DNA of 64,000 bases from Zhengitettix transpicula (GCA_037074705.1 CM073590.1:53275895-53339894), one strand, 5' to 3'. Positions 24,400 to 36,595 are shown, counted from the stretch's first letter. Notes: a model not told the origin generated them from the sequence alone. Program-made: numbers and translations.

Positions 24400-25500
24400 A
24401 TTCTGTGGGTGGTATTCGCCCAAGTGTTCCCTGTGCATCATTCCGGACTATAGAACCTGTGTTATTAATCAGTAGTATTGTCGGAATGTATTGTTGATAT
24501 TTAGTTCAAGACGCCGCTGACAGATCTCGCCAGTGTTTCTGAAAACAATTCAGCCATGTTACAGTGTAAAATACAACACGTAATCTCAGCTCTGTATGTT
24601 TGATGTACATTGATGTGTATTTAAGATTTTCTTAGGGTACTAGATATATTTTGTAGTTAAAGGTTGTATTTTTTACTCCTATAAGGTTATAGTATTATTA
24701 TTTTTTAGACATTATTAAGTTAGTATTTTTAAATTTTAATTCGGCGTTATATTTAGACACTCTTATTTTATGTAGTTGAAGAATTCCCGTGTTGTTAAAG
24801 TACCGTCAGTCTTCATCCTGTTTATTTGAAGTTAGATGCCGACGGGTTAGGTCGGGGGGTACGGGAACGTAAATTGGTAAATGTTCCAAACACTGACGTT
24901 ATTGATATGGTTAAATGAAATGTTTACCAAGAGGTTACTGTCAAATCAATTCTTTCTCCGGGTTAATTTAAATAAATACCCGGACAACAACGGGCACTAA
25001 ATTTTTTGAAACTCGTTTGTCATAAGCAGCTACTAATGCTACGTGAATTTGATTTACGCGTATTTTAATCAAATCTACATAAGGTTTTGTCTGTATAGTA
25101 CATTCTTGTAAAACAATTATATTTGACAGCCCACTGAGTTATCAGTTCTGTGCGAAGTCTCAAACTAATTTTGTTACTACTTCATTATTAAAATATTTAG
25201 TTAATTTTACATGAACTGAGTTTTATTGTATTTTAATATAAAAGACATGTTTTATGACAAGACAATGAACCCTTGGCAATTTATTGTCATTGTGGAGATT
25301 TGTAAAAATTAAATGGTTATCCGCAATGTGTGGCTGCATTAAGCAAATAAAATTTTCAATTACATAATCATACTAATTGGACTTTAAATAAGTTACTCTG
25401 CAAGGATTAATTTAGTATGGTACTAAAACTAAATTAGAACCGCTTCCTACCGCGAATATATTACTACAATTATAAAGAAAATATTCAGGGAAAGTCAATG
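24400..25500. other. No recognisable gene; R1 end fragment
   Basis: A short R1 terminus (AATAAATACCCGGACAACAA, then CGGGCACTAA) lies at 24970-25000. Otherwise nothing recognisable. Confidence 0.4.
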
Positions 25501-25556
25501 AATGGCGATATGTATTGGTTTTTCTTCTTTCAATGGTACCAATATCACTTATGGGT

Positions 25557-26094
25557 TCATCTGAACGGTCGTTGCCTCGCCATCCACGGAGGCTTGGACA
25601 GTTGGGAATGTGTTTGCCTGACTGGCTTGTCTGTTTGTCGCTTGTTGCACTGTTCTCCAGCAGCCAAGTATATGTTAACAGATCCACGACGTCTTGTCAC
25701 GTTCGCCTCGAATTTAGACGACGTTTCCTCCACGGTTCGGACGGACGGTTTCCTTGGCTTCGTTCTCAAAACTGAATCTTTACTCACATCTGATTCACTG
25801 TCAGACGTTCTCATGTCTTTCTGCTCTTTTTTCAGAACTACTACTTCATCCTTTTTACTGTCCAACGCTCCGAATTTATTTTCCTCAGTGGCACTTCCTG
25901 CGTCGCTTCGATCTCGAGACCCGGTTGGAGATGTAATAATTGCACTGGTAGACCTTATTTTAGGAACAGGTAATTGCTTTGATTTTTCAGCATTCTTCCG
26001 CGAGGTGGATGTGACTGCCACTTTGTGTTTTCTGGTCGTTTCTCTTCTTGAGACACCAGGTGGACTCAGCCTCTGCATGTTCTTGTTCACGTTC
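25557..26094 (-). CDS. Unidentified Ser/Lys-rich coding exon
   Basis: An open frame of about 178 codons on the minus strand, in sequence noticeably more GC-balanced than its AT-rich surroundings. The product is hydrophilic and probably disordered, rich in S, K, R, E and T. It has an acidic/serine patch (RTSDSESDVSKDS) and basic patches (TKPRKPS, TRRRGS), which suggests a nuclear or cytoskeletal scaffold rather than an enzyme. The opposite strand is also open (25498-26121) but yields an F/L/C-rich product typical of an antisense shadow. TTTTCTGCACAG just above 26094 would be a good acceptor, so this may be an internal or last exon. A GTGAGT donor at 25787-25782 is an alternative end. I do not recognise the family. 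It could also be a decaying retrocopy. Confidence 0.45.
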
Positions 26095-26149
26095 CTGTGC
26101 AGAAAACAATTGTTTACGTAGATTCCTCGAGCAATGTTATATAAATAAT

Positions 26150-27160
26150 GTTTTTCTGTTATCTAAATAAAGCAGAGTGTTTTTTTTGTATGTTTGTAGC
26201 ATGTACATTCCGCATACAAATCTATACCCGTGGAGCAAATTTCACCAAATTTCGTACACGTGTTCTTTGCGACCAGGAAACAAACACTGTCAGGGTGAGA
26301 CATCTACCACCCCCAGGAGCAAGGGTAAACGGGGATGGTAATATTAAAACATGCTGAAACGGCCGATATTTCAGTCGGATAATTATTTTTGAGGTCAAAG
26401 AGATAAGTGTTTGTACCAATGTTATCTGTGGATAATTTCAACCTCATACAGCATGGGAAAGGAGCATCCCTAGGGAACTGGGTGGAGGGGCGTTACAAGA
26501 AAATAACGGGAATACAACAGATATTGGAGTAAAATCTGGGGTAATGGATGCAGCTGAGTTTAATTATGACATTCAACTTGCCATTTAACCCTTAGGGGCG
26601 AGGTTGGAAATTTTGAAACCTGCAAACACGGTCGATATTTGCGTTGAATGAATATTTTTCAGGATTAATTAGATTGATATGTTGTTTGCGTATAATTTAA
26701 ACCCCTTTCGTCATGGGAAGGGAGCACGCTTAGGGGTGAGGATGGAGTCGTGTTACATAAAAATAACGCAAAAAAAAACACGCGATTTAAGTCAAATCGT
26801 GGTAACGAATATCCCTGAGTTTTTTTATGAAAACGCGCGGGGGTAGGTGAAGGTGGACGGGGGCAAACATTTTCAAACATGTTAAGGAACTGATTTTTGC
26901 GTCGAATAAATAGTTTCGGGATCAATGAGATTCATAAAATTTATCTTCAGGTTCTCTATGTATAATTTCAACCCCTTTTGGGCTTGGGAGAGGAGCACCC
27001 TTAAGGGTAGGTGTGAAGTGGTATAAATTAAAAATATCGCAGAAACAATCGTGATTAGAGTCAGATTGGGGTTATGAATGTCACTGAGTTTCATTATGAC
27101 AACCGGGGCAACGCTCGGATTGGGACGGGTTCTGCGGAGTTGGAATTCATTTATCTCACC
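26150..27160 (+). repeat. Dispersed repeat family R1, third tandem-array copy
   Basis: The same start block as 19095 (GAGCAAATTTCACCAAATTT, CGTACACGTGTTCTTTGCGA). It is followed by three or more units, with the 'GATTGGAGTCAAAT' anchor near 26520, 26785 and 27052, a spacing of about 266 bases. The copy stops without the CTAGT terminus. Confidence 0.65.
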
Positions 27161-27379
27161 CAAAATTCATCAAAAATAATTTTTATTTAACTTTAATTTT
27201 ATAAATGGCGTATTCGTGTTTAGTGGGTTTCATCAACAAATATGTTAAATCTAGGCTTAACATAATTAAATCATATTGTGAATTAGTTACCAGAACATCT
27301 TTAAAAATATTTATTATTACTCCATTTTTAATAAGCATGGAATTTAATTATTCTAATTACTCAGATCTTATTTATTACT

Positions 27380-27475
27380 TAGTTATGACCAGTTTCTGAA
27401 CGTTTATTTAATTAATTAGTGCATTCTTTTGGTTTTTAATTAAATAAACTGTCTGAAACTGCATTATTAAACGGT
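27380..27475. mobile_element. Short foldback MITE, family M1
   Basis: TTATGACCAGTTTCTGAACG with TTTATTTAATTAATTA pairs with TTAATTAAATAAACTGTCTG with AAACTG after only about 18 bases. The arms match the outer part of the M1 element at 22266-22525. Confidence 0.55.
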
Positions 27476-27889
27476 GATTTATTTCAATTGAAAAATTTAC
27501 TAACAATTAAAATGAAAACGGGAAATAAATCCAAAACCTTGGAAATATATGATACAATTTCGTCACAGTTTTATTGGTTATTAAGCACCATTTTAATATT
27601 TTTGTTTTCGTGATTCGTTCAAGGATTTTTGCAGAAATTTTTCTTCAGTTGACAGACTAATAATGATAATCATCACAATAAGGAAAAATATTTTTCGTAA
27701 CTGTCATTAATTAATAATTATTATATTTTTTAAAATAAAACTTGAGATGAAAATAAAACTTCACGATGAAAATACTTTTCACTAATTTTTACCCCAATAT
27801 CGGGTCGTTTCCAGTTGTTTACTTCTGAACGACTGGGATGAAATACGGCGAGTATTTACGGCCTGAAGGTAGTTCTGTGAATCGGGGCT

Positions 27890-28010
27890 CCTCTACCCTT
27901 CCGTAAAACCCCCTTTCTAATCCCTTCCTATGCTATTAAATGGGAGTTGCCACCACGTAGATTACCCTCGTGTAGCCCTTTTACTCTAAAAAAAAAGGGG
28001 GGGGGGGCTA
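27890..28010 (-). repeat. GC-rich repeat R2, fragment
   Basis: The reverse complement (GGGCTACACGAGGGTAATCT, GTGGTGGCAACTCCC, TTTAATAGCATAGGAAGGGA) matches 47552-47660. It ends at an A9G9 slippage-prone run (27988-28007). Confidence 0.6.
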
Positions 28011-28450
28011 TCAAAACTAAAAGAAAGACCATGTTCAAGGACAACGTTGACGTCAAGATTAGAGAAGTTAGATAATAACTGTAATATACCGGAGGCAATA
28101 GAATAATCATGAATTCAGTATAATTGTAGGAAAATCTCAAATATCATGAGCCATTACGACTTAAGAGGGGAATAAATAATAATTATTCGATTGTATATAA
28201 AAGTGGTAAAAAGGCTAGAGTCATAAAGTTTTGGGAAAGGTGACAAATTTAAGTTATTAGTGTTTAACAAATGCAAGTTAAAAATAATTTAAAAACAGAT
28301 GAGACTTAACTATATATCTTAACCGAGTAAGCCACGTGTTTGTTCAAAGTGTAGCGTAATTCGTACGAAAGTATCAAGTTACTCCATCTTGTTTTAGATA
28401 AGGCAGTTTTGTGAGTCCAAAGAGACGTTAGCCAAAGTTACAAAAATACT
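28011..28450. other. No recognisable gene
   Basis: AT-rich sequence; nothing supportable. Confidence 0.3.
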
Positions 28451-28684
28451 ATGTACCTTCTAGTGAAGTTTCTTCGAGTGCAGTTGTCGACGCTGGAAGA
28501 TGCGAGGGAAGTGGTGGCTGAATTTGTTTTCCTCTCGACCATTAGCGGGAACGAAGGCGTGCAAGGTTTGACAGATTTTCTTTGCTGGGTCTTCCCTGAT
28601 TTTATCGCACTTCCGCAGCTCCCTGCGGCTAAGACGATCTTACTTCGGTTATTTTATCAGACAATGGAATTTTTTTATTCATAA
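28451..28684 (+). CDS. Unidentified short ORF in a GC-richer island
   Basis: A 77-codon ORF, hydrophobic (LLVKFLRVQL, FLCWVFPDFIALP), in an island that is more GC-rich than its flanks. I recognise no family, no splice sites that clearly define it, and no neighbours that explain it. It may be chance or a decayed element. Confidence 0.15.
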   Translation: MYLLVKFLRVQLSTLEDAREVVAEFVFLSTISGNEGVQGLTDFLCWVFPDFIALPQLPAAKTILLRLFYQTMEFFYS

Positions 28685-29163
28685 AGTGGAAAAGAAAATG
28701 TATTCACTGTAATGAATGCCGTGTGTAATGTATTCTATCAGTTAAATTTTGACACCACTGATCTTACTTTACTACAGGCAAAGTCTAATTATTTTATTTT
28801 CATACTTGATATGTATATAAGTTCTCTTCATATCTTTATTTTCTTAGATATATAAACCACAGGAGCTTTCGCCATTTGCCATAATCATCTGTTTTTTAAA
28901 AAATCATGTATCATGCGTACAGTTTCTAAGCCAGTATAATCGAAAAAATAAAAAAAAATGGGAAAAGGATAACAGTACACGTGTGAAAATTAAAATTAGT
29001 GGCGAATAAATGTGGTTTCTTCAATATATGTTAGAATAAGTAGGCTTTGAATGAACTTTTAGGAAATAATAATTAATTAAAATTGTAAAATAACGTAATG
29101 AAAAATGTGTGTACTAGAAAATGATTATCGTAAACGAATAATAATATGTTGTATGTAAAATTA

Positions 29164-30430
29164 TGTACCACTGTGAACAAAAAGTAAGGTGAATTTATTT
29201 ATAAAATATAAATTCTTTATTTATTCTTCCAAATCAATTTCATCCCCTTCAAAGTAATCTCCGTCCGATAAAACGCACTTTTTCCAACGCTTTTTCCAGT
29301 CCTCGAAACAGTCGGAATAGTCTTTTTCTGGTATAGCCTTCAAGACCTTCTTCGATTCGGTTTTTATCTCCTCAATCGTGTCAAAACGGCGACCCCGCAT
29401 TGGCCTTTTGAGTTTGCTGAATAGCCAGAAGTCGCACGGAGCCAAATCAGGGGAATACGGTGGTTGCGGAACGATGTGAGTTGAGTTTTTGGCAAAAAAG
29501 TCGCGAAGAACCAATGCAGTATGACATGGTGCATTATCGTGATGAAGGAACCAAGAGTTGTTCGCCCATAATTCCGGCCGTTTCAGACGAATAGCTTCAC
29601 GCAAACGACGCATAACGCTCAAATAATATTCTTTGTTGACAGTTTGGCCCGCGGAAGGAATTCATAGTGCACCACACCACGATAATCAAAGATAACTGTC
29701 AACATGACCTTGATTTTCGATCGACTTTGCCGTGGTCTTTTCGGTCTTGCTTCACATTTTGCACGATATTCGCTGGATTGGTCGGTGATTTCAGGGTCGT
29801 ATGCGTAAATCCAAGTCTCGTCTCCAGTAATGATGCATTTCAAGTGGTCCAAAAAATTGAGCGATTTTGGAACCAATCGAGATTGACGCGTTTGAGACAC
29901 AAATCAATTTCTTCAAAATGGTTTGTACTAAGCCAAATGACATCCAACACTATAAGCGAGATCTCTAATTGTCCATAGAAAATTTTCAAGCACCAAATCT
30001 TTGATTTTTTGGACGTGGCTCTCGTCGGTAGACGTTGATGGTCGTCCAGAGCGCGGATCGTCTTCAACGCGTTCTCGGCCCTCTTTGAACTCGTTGTACC
30101 ACTTATAAACGTTTTTTTGTGCCATAGTTTGATCACCAAAGGCCTTTCGCAACATTTTCAACGTGTCCGCACAAGAATATTCGTTCCGCAAACAAAATTT
30201 GATGCAAGTTCTTTGCTCAACAAAATCACTCATTGCAAAAATCGAAAAATTCACTTTTGGTTGTTACAAAATCACGTGTAACTCGGAGATAATTAAACCT
30301 TTTAACAAACAGACGCATGGCAAATATTATAGACAGCCCTACCAACCTAGGAAAAAAAAGTTACCTGCCTTCCTAATACCCGGGAGTTTTAAATGACAAT
30401 TTCACTTTACTTTTTGATCACAGTGGTATG
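29164..30430 (-). mobile_element. mariner DNA transposon, 1.27 kb
   Basis: Bounded by TA on both sides (29162-29163 and 30431-30432). Terminal inverted repeats begin TGTACCACTGTGAACAAAAA on the left and CATACCACTGTGATCAAAAA on the right, each followed by GTAA(G/A)GTGAA. Length, TA duplication and transposase order are standard for mariner. Few TIR mismatches indicate a moderately old copy. Confidence 0.9.
29221..30254 (-). pseudogene. mariner transposase, frameshifted and internally deleted
   Basis: N-terminal helix-turn-helix region: 30233-29930, from [16 protein letters not shown] through [20 protein letters not shown]. The catalytic triad survives: D in TGDETWIYAYD, D in HHDNAPCHT, and D in PDLAPCDFWLF, with 34 residues between the last two (D34D, the mariner signature). 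The frame is lost just after LAYSVG (about 29930). It wanders until LVPKSLNFLD, where about 25 codons before the first catalytic D (the WVPHEL-side linker region) are missing. It shifts again near 29650. The last 133 codons (29221-29622) are open and end in the normal acidic tail. It cannot encode a working enzyme. Confidence 0.9.
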
Positions 30431-30530
30431 TATGATGTTTTTTTTAAAAAAAACGGATGATTATGGCAATCGCCGAAAGCTCCTGTGGTTTATATATCTA
30501 AGGAAATAAATATATGAAGAGAACTTATAG

Positions 30531-31348
30531 GTGGTTTGATACATAACGAGTATATATAACCAAAAATGTTTTTGTCACTTGACAGTTTTTTTAAAAAAAT
30601 TATTTATATACTGTGATCGGTATTATTATCTATTACTCCTACCTCTCAATATATCTCTACTATTATAGAAGGAGTAACGCGGAAATATCGCCAGGTCCAG
30701 GATCAATTAATAAATTTACTAGAGAAGCACACAGCCGCGACTGATAATGGGTTGGGATGACCCGCCATAAAACCAGGAAGAGGCTAAAACGTGCAAATTA
30801 AAAACTACCAGGGATTAACTCGCCTCTGGGAAAAGTCATGTCTACGATTCACTAACCCCAAGAAATTCTAAAGGACAACGAATATAAATTCCCCTTCACA
30901 ATTGAAGTCAAGATTTTGCGCCATGGAAAAATAAATTAGGATTGGCAAAAGTCAATCACATAGAACAAATTCAACCATCGGGGGGGAGAAATTTGTCTAG
31001 TTCGGAGATAAAAAAAACATTAAGAGCAGTTGTGGTTCATATTTAAGAGAGAGTTCATTACTGAATGATCATGGGGAGAGGTTGACGAAAACGACCAGGA
31101 CAAGGAACAACGCTTCGAGCCACAGCGCAGATCAGTTCAGCTCTTCCACGAATTTGAGCCGCCCCCTTCTCGAAGGAGCCTCGAGGCGGCTGACGGGCCA
31201 TTGGCAATAGGCACGTTCACACGGCCAGTCGGCGTATCCGAGTCTCGCTCCCGCTCCACGCCCTCGTGTATGCTTGTTTTCATTCTTCTTCTATGGTTTT
31301 TTTTTTTCATTTTATTTATAAAATAATTTTATAAATATGTACATACAT
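30531..31348. other. No recognisable gene; GC-rich patch
   Basis: 31090-31265 is strikingly GC-richer than its surroundings (CGAAGGAGCCTCGAGGCGGC) and contains GGCACGTTCACACGG. That is the reverse complement of the CCGTGTGAA(A/C)G theme in the leader repeats at 32.4, 45.55 and 53.76 kb. It is perhaps an inverted, diverged relative; no ORF. Confidence 0.35.
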
Positions 31349-31598
31349 GATAAATTAAAAAACCTTTATTAGTCCTCAAATAAAATAATATCAACAGGAG
31401 CTTTCGGCTTTTACCTAAACCATATTCATCTGTTATTATTTAAAACATATCATGCCACACGTTCCTCGGTGTGTTTCATTCGTCTCACGTATAATTTTTT
31501 TTTACATAAATAACAGATGAATATGGCTTAGAAAAAAGCCAGAAGCTCCTGTTTGATATTATTTTATTTGAGGACTAATAAAGGCTTTTTAAATTATC
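31349..31598. mobile_element. Foldback MITE, family M3
   Basis: An arm of about 90 bases (TAAAAAACCTTTATTAGTCC, TCAAATAAAATAATATCAAC, AGGAGCTTTCGGCTTTT, CATATTCATCTGTTATT) is repeated inverted at 31508-31598 with about 70 bases between. The inner core CAGGAGCTTTCGGC..CCATA(A/T)TCATCTGTT is shared with the element at 28816-30530. Confidence 0.75.
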
Positions 31599-31869
31599 AA
31601 AAGTATTTATCCTGAATTTCTATAAATATTTCCTATATTGTCAGTTTGTTAGTAATGTTGACAATGGTTAAAATAAATAAAATTAATATGGATATACGTC
31701 ATTTAAACGCGATTAAGCTTGGATATATTTTTAACATTTTATATAAGCAACTCGTTGAATACAAAATTTTAATACGTCTGTTTTAAAATATAATAATTAA
31801 ATAAAGAAACCGCAAATATAATAACCATTTATGACAAAATTGTAAGTATTATTGATACTAAAACTGAAT

Positions 31870-32610
31870 AATTGTCAATGATTTTTTACGAAAAGACACT
31901 ATATTATCACTACTACGGCAAGGACGAGAATAATACTGGCGGGAGTCGACCGAAGATACGTGACTTCATTATTCAAACGTCATTTTCCGAGAACTATGGA
32001 GTTGCTTATGGAGTGCGACCTTGACAAGATTATTTTAAACACATTCCTCTGAGATGCCATAAAAGTTCATCCCTGCATCCAACCAGACTCCGGAGATAGC
32101 AAAGAAATTAAATTGCTTTGGTCCCCTGGACCTAGTGCAACTGACGGAGGGTTAAAAATTTAAACCATATAAATGAACAAAATTAATGAGATTTAAATAG
32201 TAGCAGTATGTTGAATATTTATGTTATTCTGAATTATCTGCAAATATGTCCAGTGCTTTGAATTCCTCTATTTGCGGATGTATCAAACTTATAAAAAGAT
32301 GTAAACTTTAAATCATTGACGAGAGCGCGTGAGAGTGTGAAGGGAAGGGGCGGGGAGGAGAGGCGACTGTAGCCTTATACGTTTTTGTACCGCCGACGTG
32401 AAACGGAGACGTGACTCTCTGCCACGTAATCGCCGTGTGAAAGGGGCCTAAGGTTGGCGGGATGGAGAGGGGAGGCAACAAGCGTCCAGACGACTGTGGC
32501 CTTACTTTTTTGTACCGCCGACGTGACTCGCAGACACGGAATCGCTGACCCTCTGCCTGTATGAAACATCGTGAACAGCGGAACGTCACGCGGGCACACC
32601 ATAGAGGCAT
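31870..32610 (+). repeat. Leader repeat L, copy 1
   Basis: Bases 31885-32250 match 48455-48800 closely: GACAAGGACGAGAAxAATA, GAAGAxACGTGACTTC, CATAAAAGTTCATCCCTGCA, GATGAACAAAATTAATxAGA. Bases 32315-32560 are a GC-rich tail carried in two tandem, diverged copies (GCGACTGTxGCCTTA, GTACCGCCGACGTGA, CGCAGACACGGAATCGC). In copies at 45.3 and 48.4 kb this leader stands in front of a MADF first exon. Here no MADF exon follows. The two ORFs on the minus strand (32308-32610) are by-products. Confidence 0.65.
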
Positions 32611-35600
32611 AAAACTAAAACATTTATATATTCATAAGTAAATTTGTGGAGTTTGGATTTATTAAATCATAATTAATTCTAAATAATTTTAAAAAATCTC
32701 TTTGTAAAACAAATAATTTCAGAAATTTTAAATGACGAATTTCGAAATAACTGTTCGCCAGATATCCAGTTTTTTTCTTTGCGACATTATGCAGACTACA
32801 TTTATTTATATTTCGCAACACGCCGCGTCCCTCCATTAAACATAAAAAGTTTGCAGGACCAACTGTGCTGGAGTCCGTCATAAAATGTCAGTAAGGCAAT
32901 CACACTATAAAAATGAGACTGCTGAAGTTTGAAAATACTGGCTAGAGCAGAAGTGTTGACGTTCCCTGAGTGTGACCGCATCCGCAATTGTTCTGTGACA
33001 ATTTCAGGAACTTAATCACGACCCTTATTGTCTCTAGATTTCATCCATAATTGGAAACCGCGGGGTGATGTTGGGGTAGATCGAGATCAATTGTAAAGCA
33101 AAAGAGGAAAACTTGAAATAATTAATTTTAATGGAGCTTCTACATACCTTATGGTCCTTATTGGATTTTAGAATGCACGTTTTCTTATTTTAACTAAATT
33201 GTTTTTGAAATTAAAATAGGCTAAATTCCTTAAAAGCTGAATTTTCAATTACTTAGCCACTTCGTAACATCATTATCAGTTGAAGCACTTGAAAGAGGTG
33301 ACAGACTCCTTAGTGCTGTGGATTTGGTACTTTTTCTCCTCTGGGACGTAGTCCGAACAGCAAAATCCTTGGTCAGTTGAACTTTTTCTGGAGTCGGCGC
33401 ATGTCGGGTGGCATCTCCCTGTTCATTAAGACATTTTTTCAGAGATATCCATATAACTTAATACTCACTATCGATTAACATCTGCGTCTACGTCGTGATT
33501 ATCCTACCGATTGTGGCCTGTCAATTAATCCCCGTAACTTGGTGAATGATGGTTTTAACTTCTTTATATTGGGATTAAATAATGGGCTTTCTTCATCAAT
33601 TCCAATAAATTTATCTGTAATGAAGATAAAATATCTATTTAGTTAATGCGTGTTCTTTCGTAAATATGGAAAATAAATGTAATGTCTAATCATTTCTGTT
33701 TGTTTAAATATAGCTAAATAGGCCTACAGGCGTTTAAAGTCTTTATATAATTGTGATCATCCAGAATTTCATTCTTTTTACATGGTTTTACAATACTACA
33801 ATCGAAAAGACATTCCAAAATATGTTGAACTCTCATACTGAATGACTAATGTGAAGCTCGACTATGAACTATAAATGAACGAAAAGTTCCAAAAAATAAT
33901 TCAAAGAGTTAGGAGAGTGCGCTCGGTGACTCTAGAAAGAAATAATTCTTTTTAGTCACAGATTCCCCGATCCAAGCTGACGCAACACACTAAATCATTC
34001 GGAGCTCGCGGATCGGTTCGGAACATGGACCATTGAATCATAGGCTCCGTCCTGTGTTCTGTTCTATCATATTAATTTTTATTTCATGTATAATTTTTAT
34101 AACAGTATAGATATGCATATTATATTATATATTTAAACAGAGTGGTCAGAAAACGTCTAAAATATTGTAAGAAACTGACCACTGCTGGGGAATGGTGAAA
34201 GGGGGTTCAAATTTTAAAACATGCATAAAAGACAGATATATGTTACGAAGGAATATTTATCGACGTCAATGACATTGATACACCCGATGTGTCTTACCCC
34301 TTCAGTATTTGTTTCCGAAAAAGGGATTATGTGTACCAAATTTGGTCAAATTCACTCCAGGGATGTTGATTTGTATGCGGAAAATGCACACATATATACA
34401 TACTCACAAACAGTCAACCTTATTAGATTATATTAAGGAATAATCGAGTGTGGATTAAAAACACTGTTTATTGAGTTTAGTTTAATGAATTATTTCTGTA
34501 CCATGTAAAATGTACATTAATAAACATCGTCGTCCTCGAAGGTGAGAATGGCAATGAAGGCACAAAACCGTGAATTTACAAGAAAGTGAAATAATTCCAT
34601 TAGCTTAAGCCAACAAAGTACTTGAGCGGATATCAGGGTCTCACTGGCCAACCGAGTGTCAATCTGCTCGAAATTCAATAAATATAGCCCACCATTCTTT
34701 GGAAGCATCAACATTTAAATTTACTAATTGCAATGCTTATTGCCACAAGAAATTCTGTAAATTCAGCATTGACAAACACATATTTTTCACATTTTTGTCA
34801 AAAAGACATTTGAATTAACAACGATATACTAAAATACTATAACAGGGATACTTTAACAATTTCCTTTGCAAACGCAAACAGAACAATGACACCGAAGATT
34901 TTGAAAAATAATGACTTATGACAAAACAGACTTTTAAAATTTTTATCTTTTATATTTATGTAATTATTAATTTATGGAATAATATTGTGATACCTGGATA
35001 TTTCAGGTAAATTCTAAGCAAAGTTTCGCCGCTGTTGTTATCGTTATCTTGTTCGTACTTATTCATTTCATTAAAGTATAATTTTGAAGAACATGCCAAA
35101 TCCTCTCAGAGCGAAATTTCGTTTCCAAGCAACGTCTGAGCGCTGAAATTGTTAGCGGTTCGCAGCCTTCATTACAATTATGGAATTAATTATTTGGGAT
35201 AATATATATATATATATTGTAATAATCAAATTAAAAACATTTATTTAATTTAAATTTAATTATTTTATTCGTGCCACACGTTGTGGAAGCTATTTTTGTA
35301 ATATACAAAAAATGGGTGATTTAAAAAAAAGAAAGAATTATAACTTTAACAAACAAAATTTATTTATTATCAATACTTGAACAATTTACAATTAATTAAT
35401 ATCTCAGGGTCATAACTGGGTTTGATAAAGGCTATATCATTTAAAATAATTAAAGACACAAAATTATTTTTAAAAAAGAAAATATTTACTCGTCAATTAA
35501 CAAAGACTAAATTTAATTGTCGACAAACTTATACTAAAAGATTTACAATTTTTTTATCAAAAGAAAAGAACGATATCTGACATCTATCTTTTAATTCGGT

Positions 35601-36595
35601 TTACATAATTTATTGTTTTCTATTGTTACTTACGGCTGCCCAGTATACTTCTGACTTACGAAGCACTATAACGGGGTTTTTGCACAGCTTCTACTTAACT
35701 CACAGATTCTAATTAATATTTTGGATTTAAATCAGGAACCAGGAACCTCTTCTTCGTCTCTCGCTCCCTCGGTTGCCTCCTTCTCACGGCTGCCCAGCTT
35801 AGCAGGTTTTGTAGTTCTGCCTTCGATTCTCGCTCTCGCCTTTCGCTTTAGTCCTCGTCTCTCGGTACGTGTTTAATCTCCAATTTTCGCAAAGTTCTTT
35901 TACGACCACTCGATCGCTGAGGAGCCAAAATGCAGACTGAACTTTTTGTTAAAATAATAACTCGTCTCCTTTTAGTACGAGCTGTACTTGACTGCCCCAA
36001 CTCAATGCTCTCGCCTCTAATTTCCAACTGCTCTCGTCTCGTAATTTTTGAGCGTGCATTCCTTCTTCCAACAAAGAAAACAAAACCCTCCTTCATTGTT
36101 GCTCTGTTATATGTTCGGTACCGCTGTCAAGAATGTTTCTCTAACAATTTAGATTATCAATTTACACAATTAATGTGTAATTTATGTAATTAATTGGCAT
36201 TACATTTTATATAACTATAAAAATGTATGTCGATTCATAGGTAATTATTCAAAATTCTTACCTTACTCATTATTATTCGTGTCAAAACATTTTTTATTTA
36301 AATTTATTTATGTTATATGATAATAAATTAAGCAAAGCTGTATATTTTGAAATATCAATAAACATAGGCTCACTGTCTCGCAAATTCAATTATGTAGAAG
36401 AGAGGAAATTATGAATGAACATTAAATTAGTTTCGTACAGTAAAAAAGTTGTACTCGTGTACAGGAGCAAAAATGGATTGGAATTAAAGCTTTGGCATAA
36501 ATTTCTGAACCGTCCTATGTGAAGCAGCCCGCAAGTATTATGAAGGATTGACGGAATGTAGAAGGTAGAAGCTGGTGTTGGTAGTAGGAAAACAG
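32611..36595. other. No recognisable gene; one R1 fragment
   Basis: Mostly AT-rich. Bases 34290-34436 match the start block of R1 in inverse order (ACCAAATTTGGTCAAATTCA, ACACATATATACATACTCAC). Bases 35640-36090 are more GC-rich, with TCTCGxCTCxxTCTC-type pyrimidine repeats and an 82-codon minus ORF (35848-36096) that is K/R-rich but unrecognised. GTGCCACACGTTGTGG at 35271 faintly recalls an LTR primer-binding junction, not enough to call. Confidence 0.35.

Larger units (their letters stand above)
28816..30530. mobile_element. Foldback element (family M3) interrupted by mariner
   Basis: The left arm 28816-28906 (ATAAGTTCTCTTCATAT, TTAGATATATAAACCACAGG, AGCTTTCGCC..CCATAATCATC) is the inverse of 30436-30530 with few mismatches. 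The right arm begins almost directly at the mariner end, so the mariner inserted near the inner edge of that arm. The arm core CAGGAGCTTTCGGC recurs in the element at 31349-31598. Confidence 0.7.

Noticed and set aside
25498..26121. 207-codon plus-strand ORF, the longest in the window
   Set aside because: Antisense shadow of the Ser/Lys-rich minus-strand exon; its F/L/C-rich, domain-free product is typical of such shadows.
35848..36096. 82-codon basic minus ORF
   Set aside because: Derived from a pyrimidine-rich repeat (TCTCG) read antisense as R/K; no domain.
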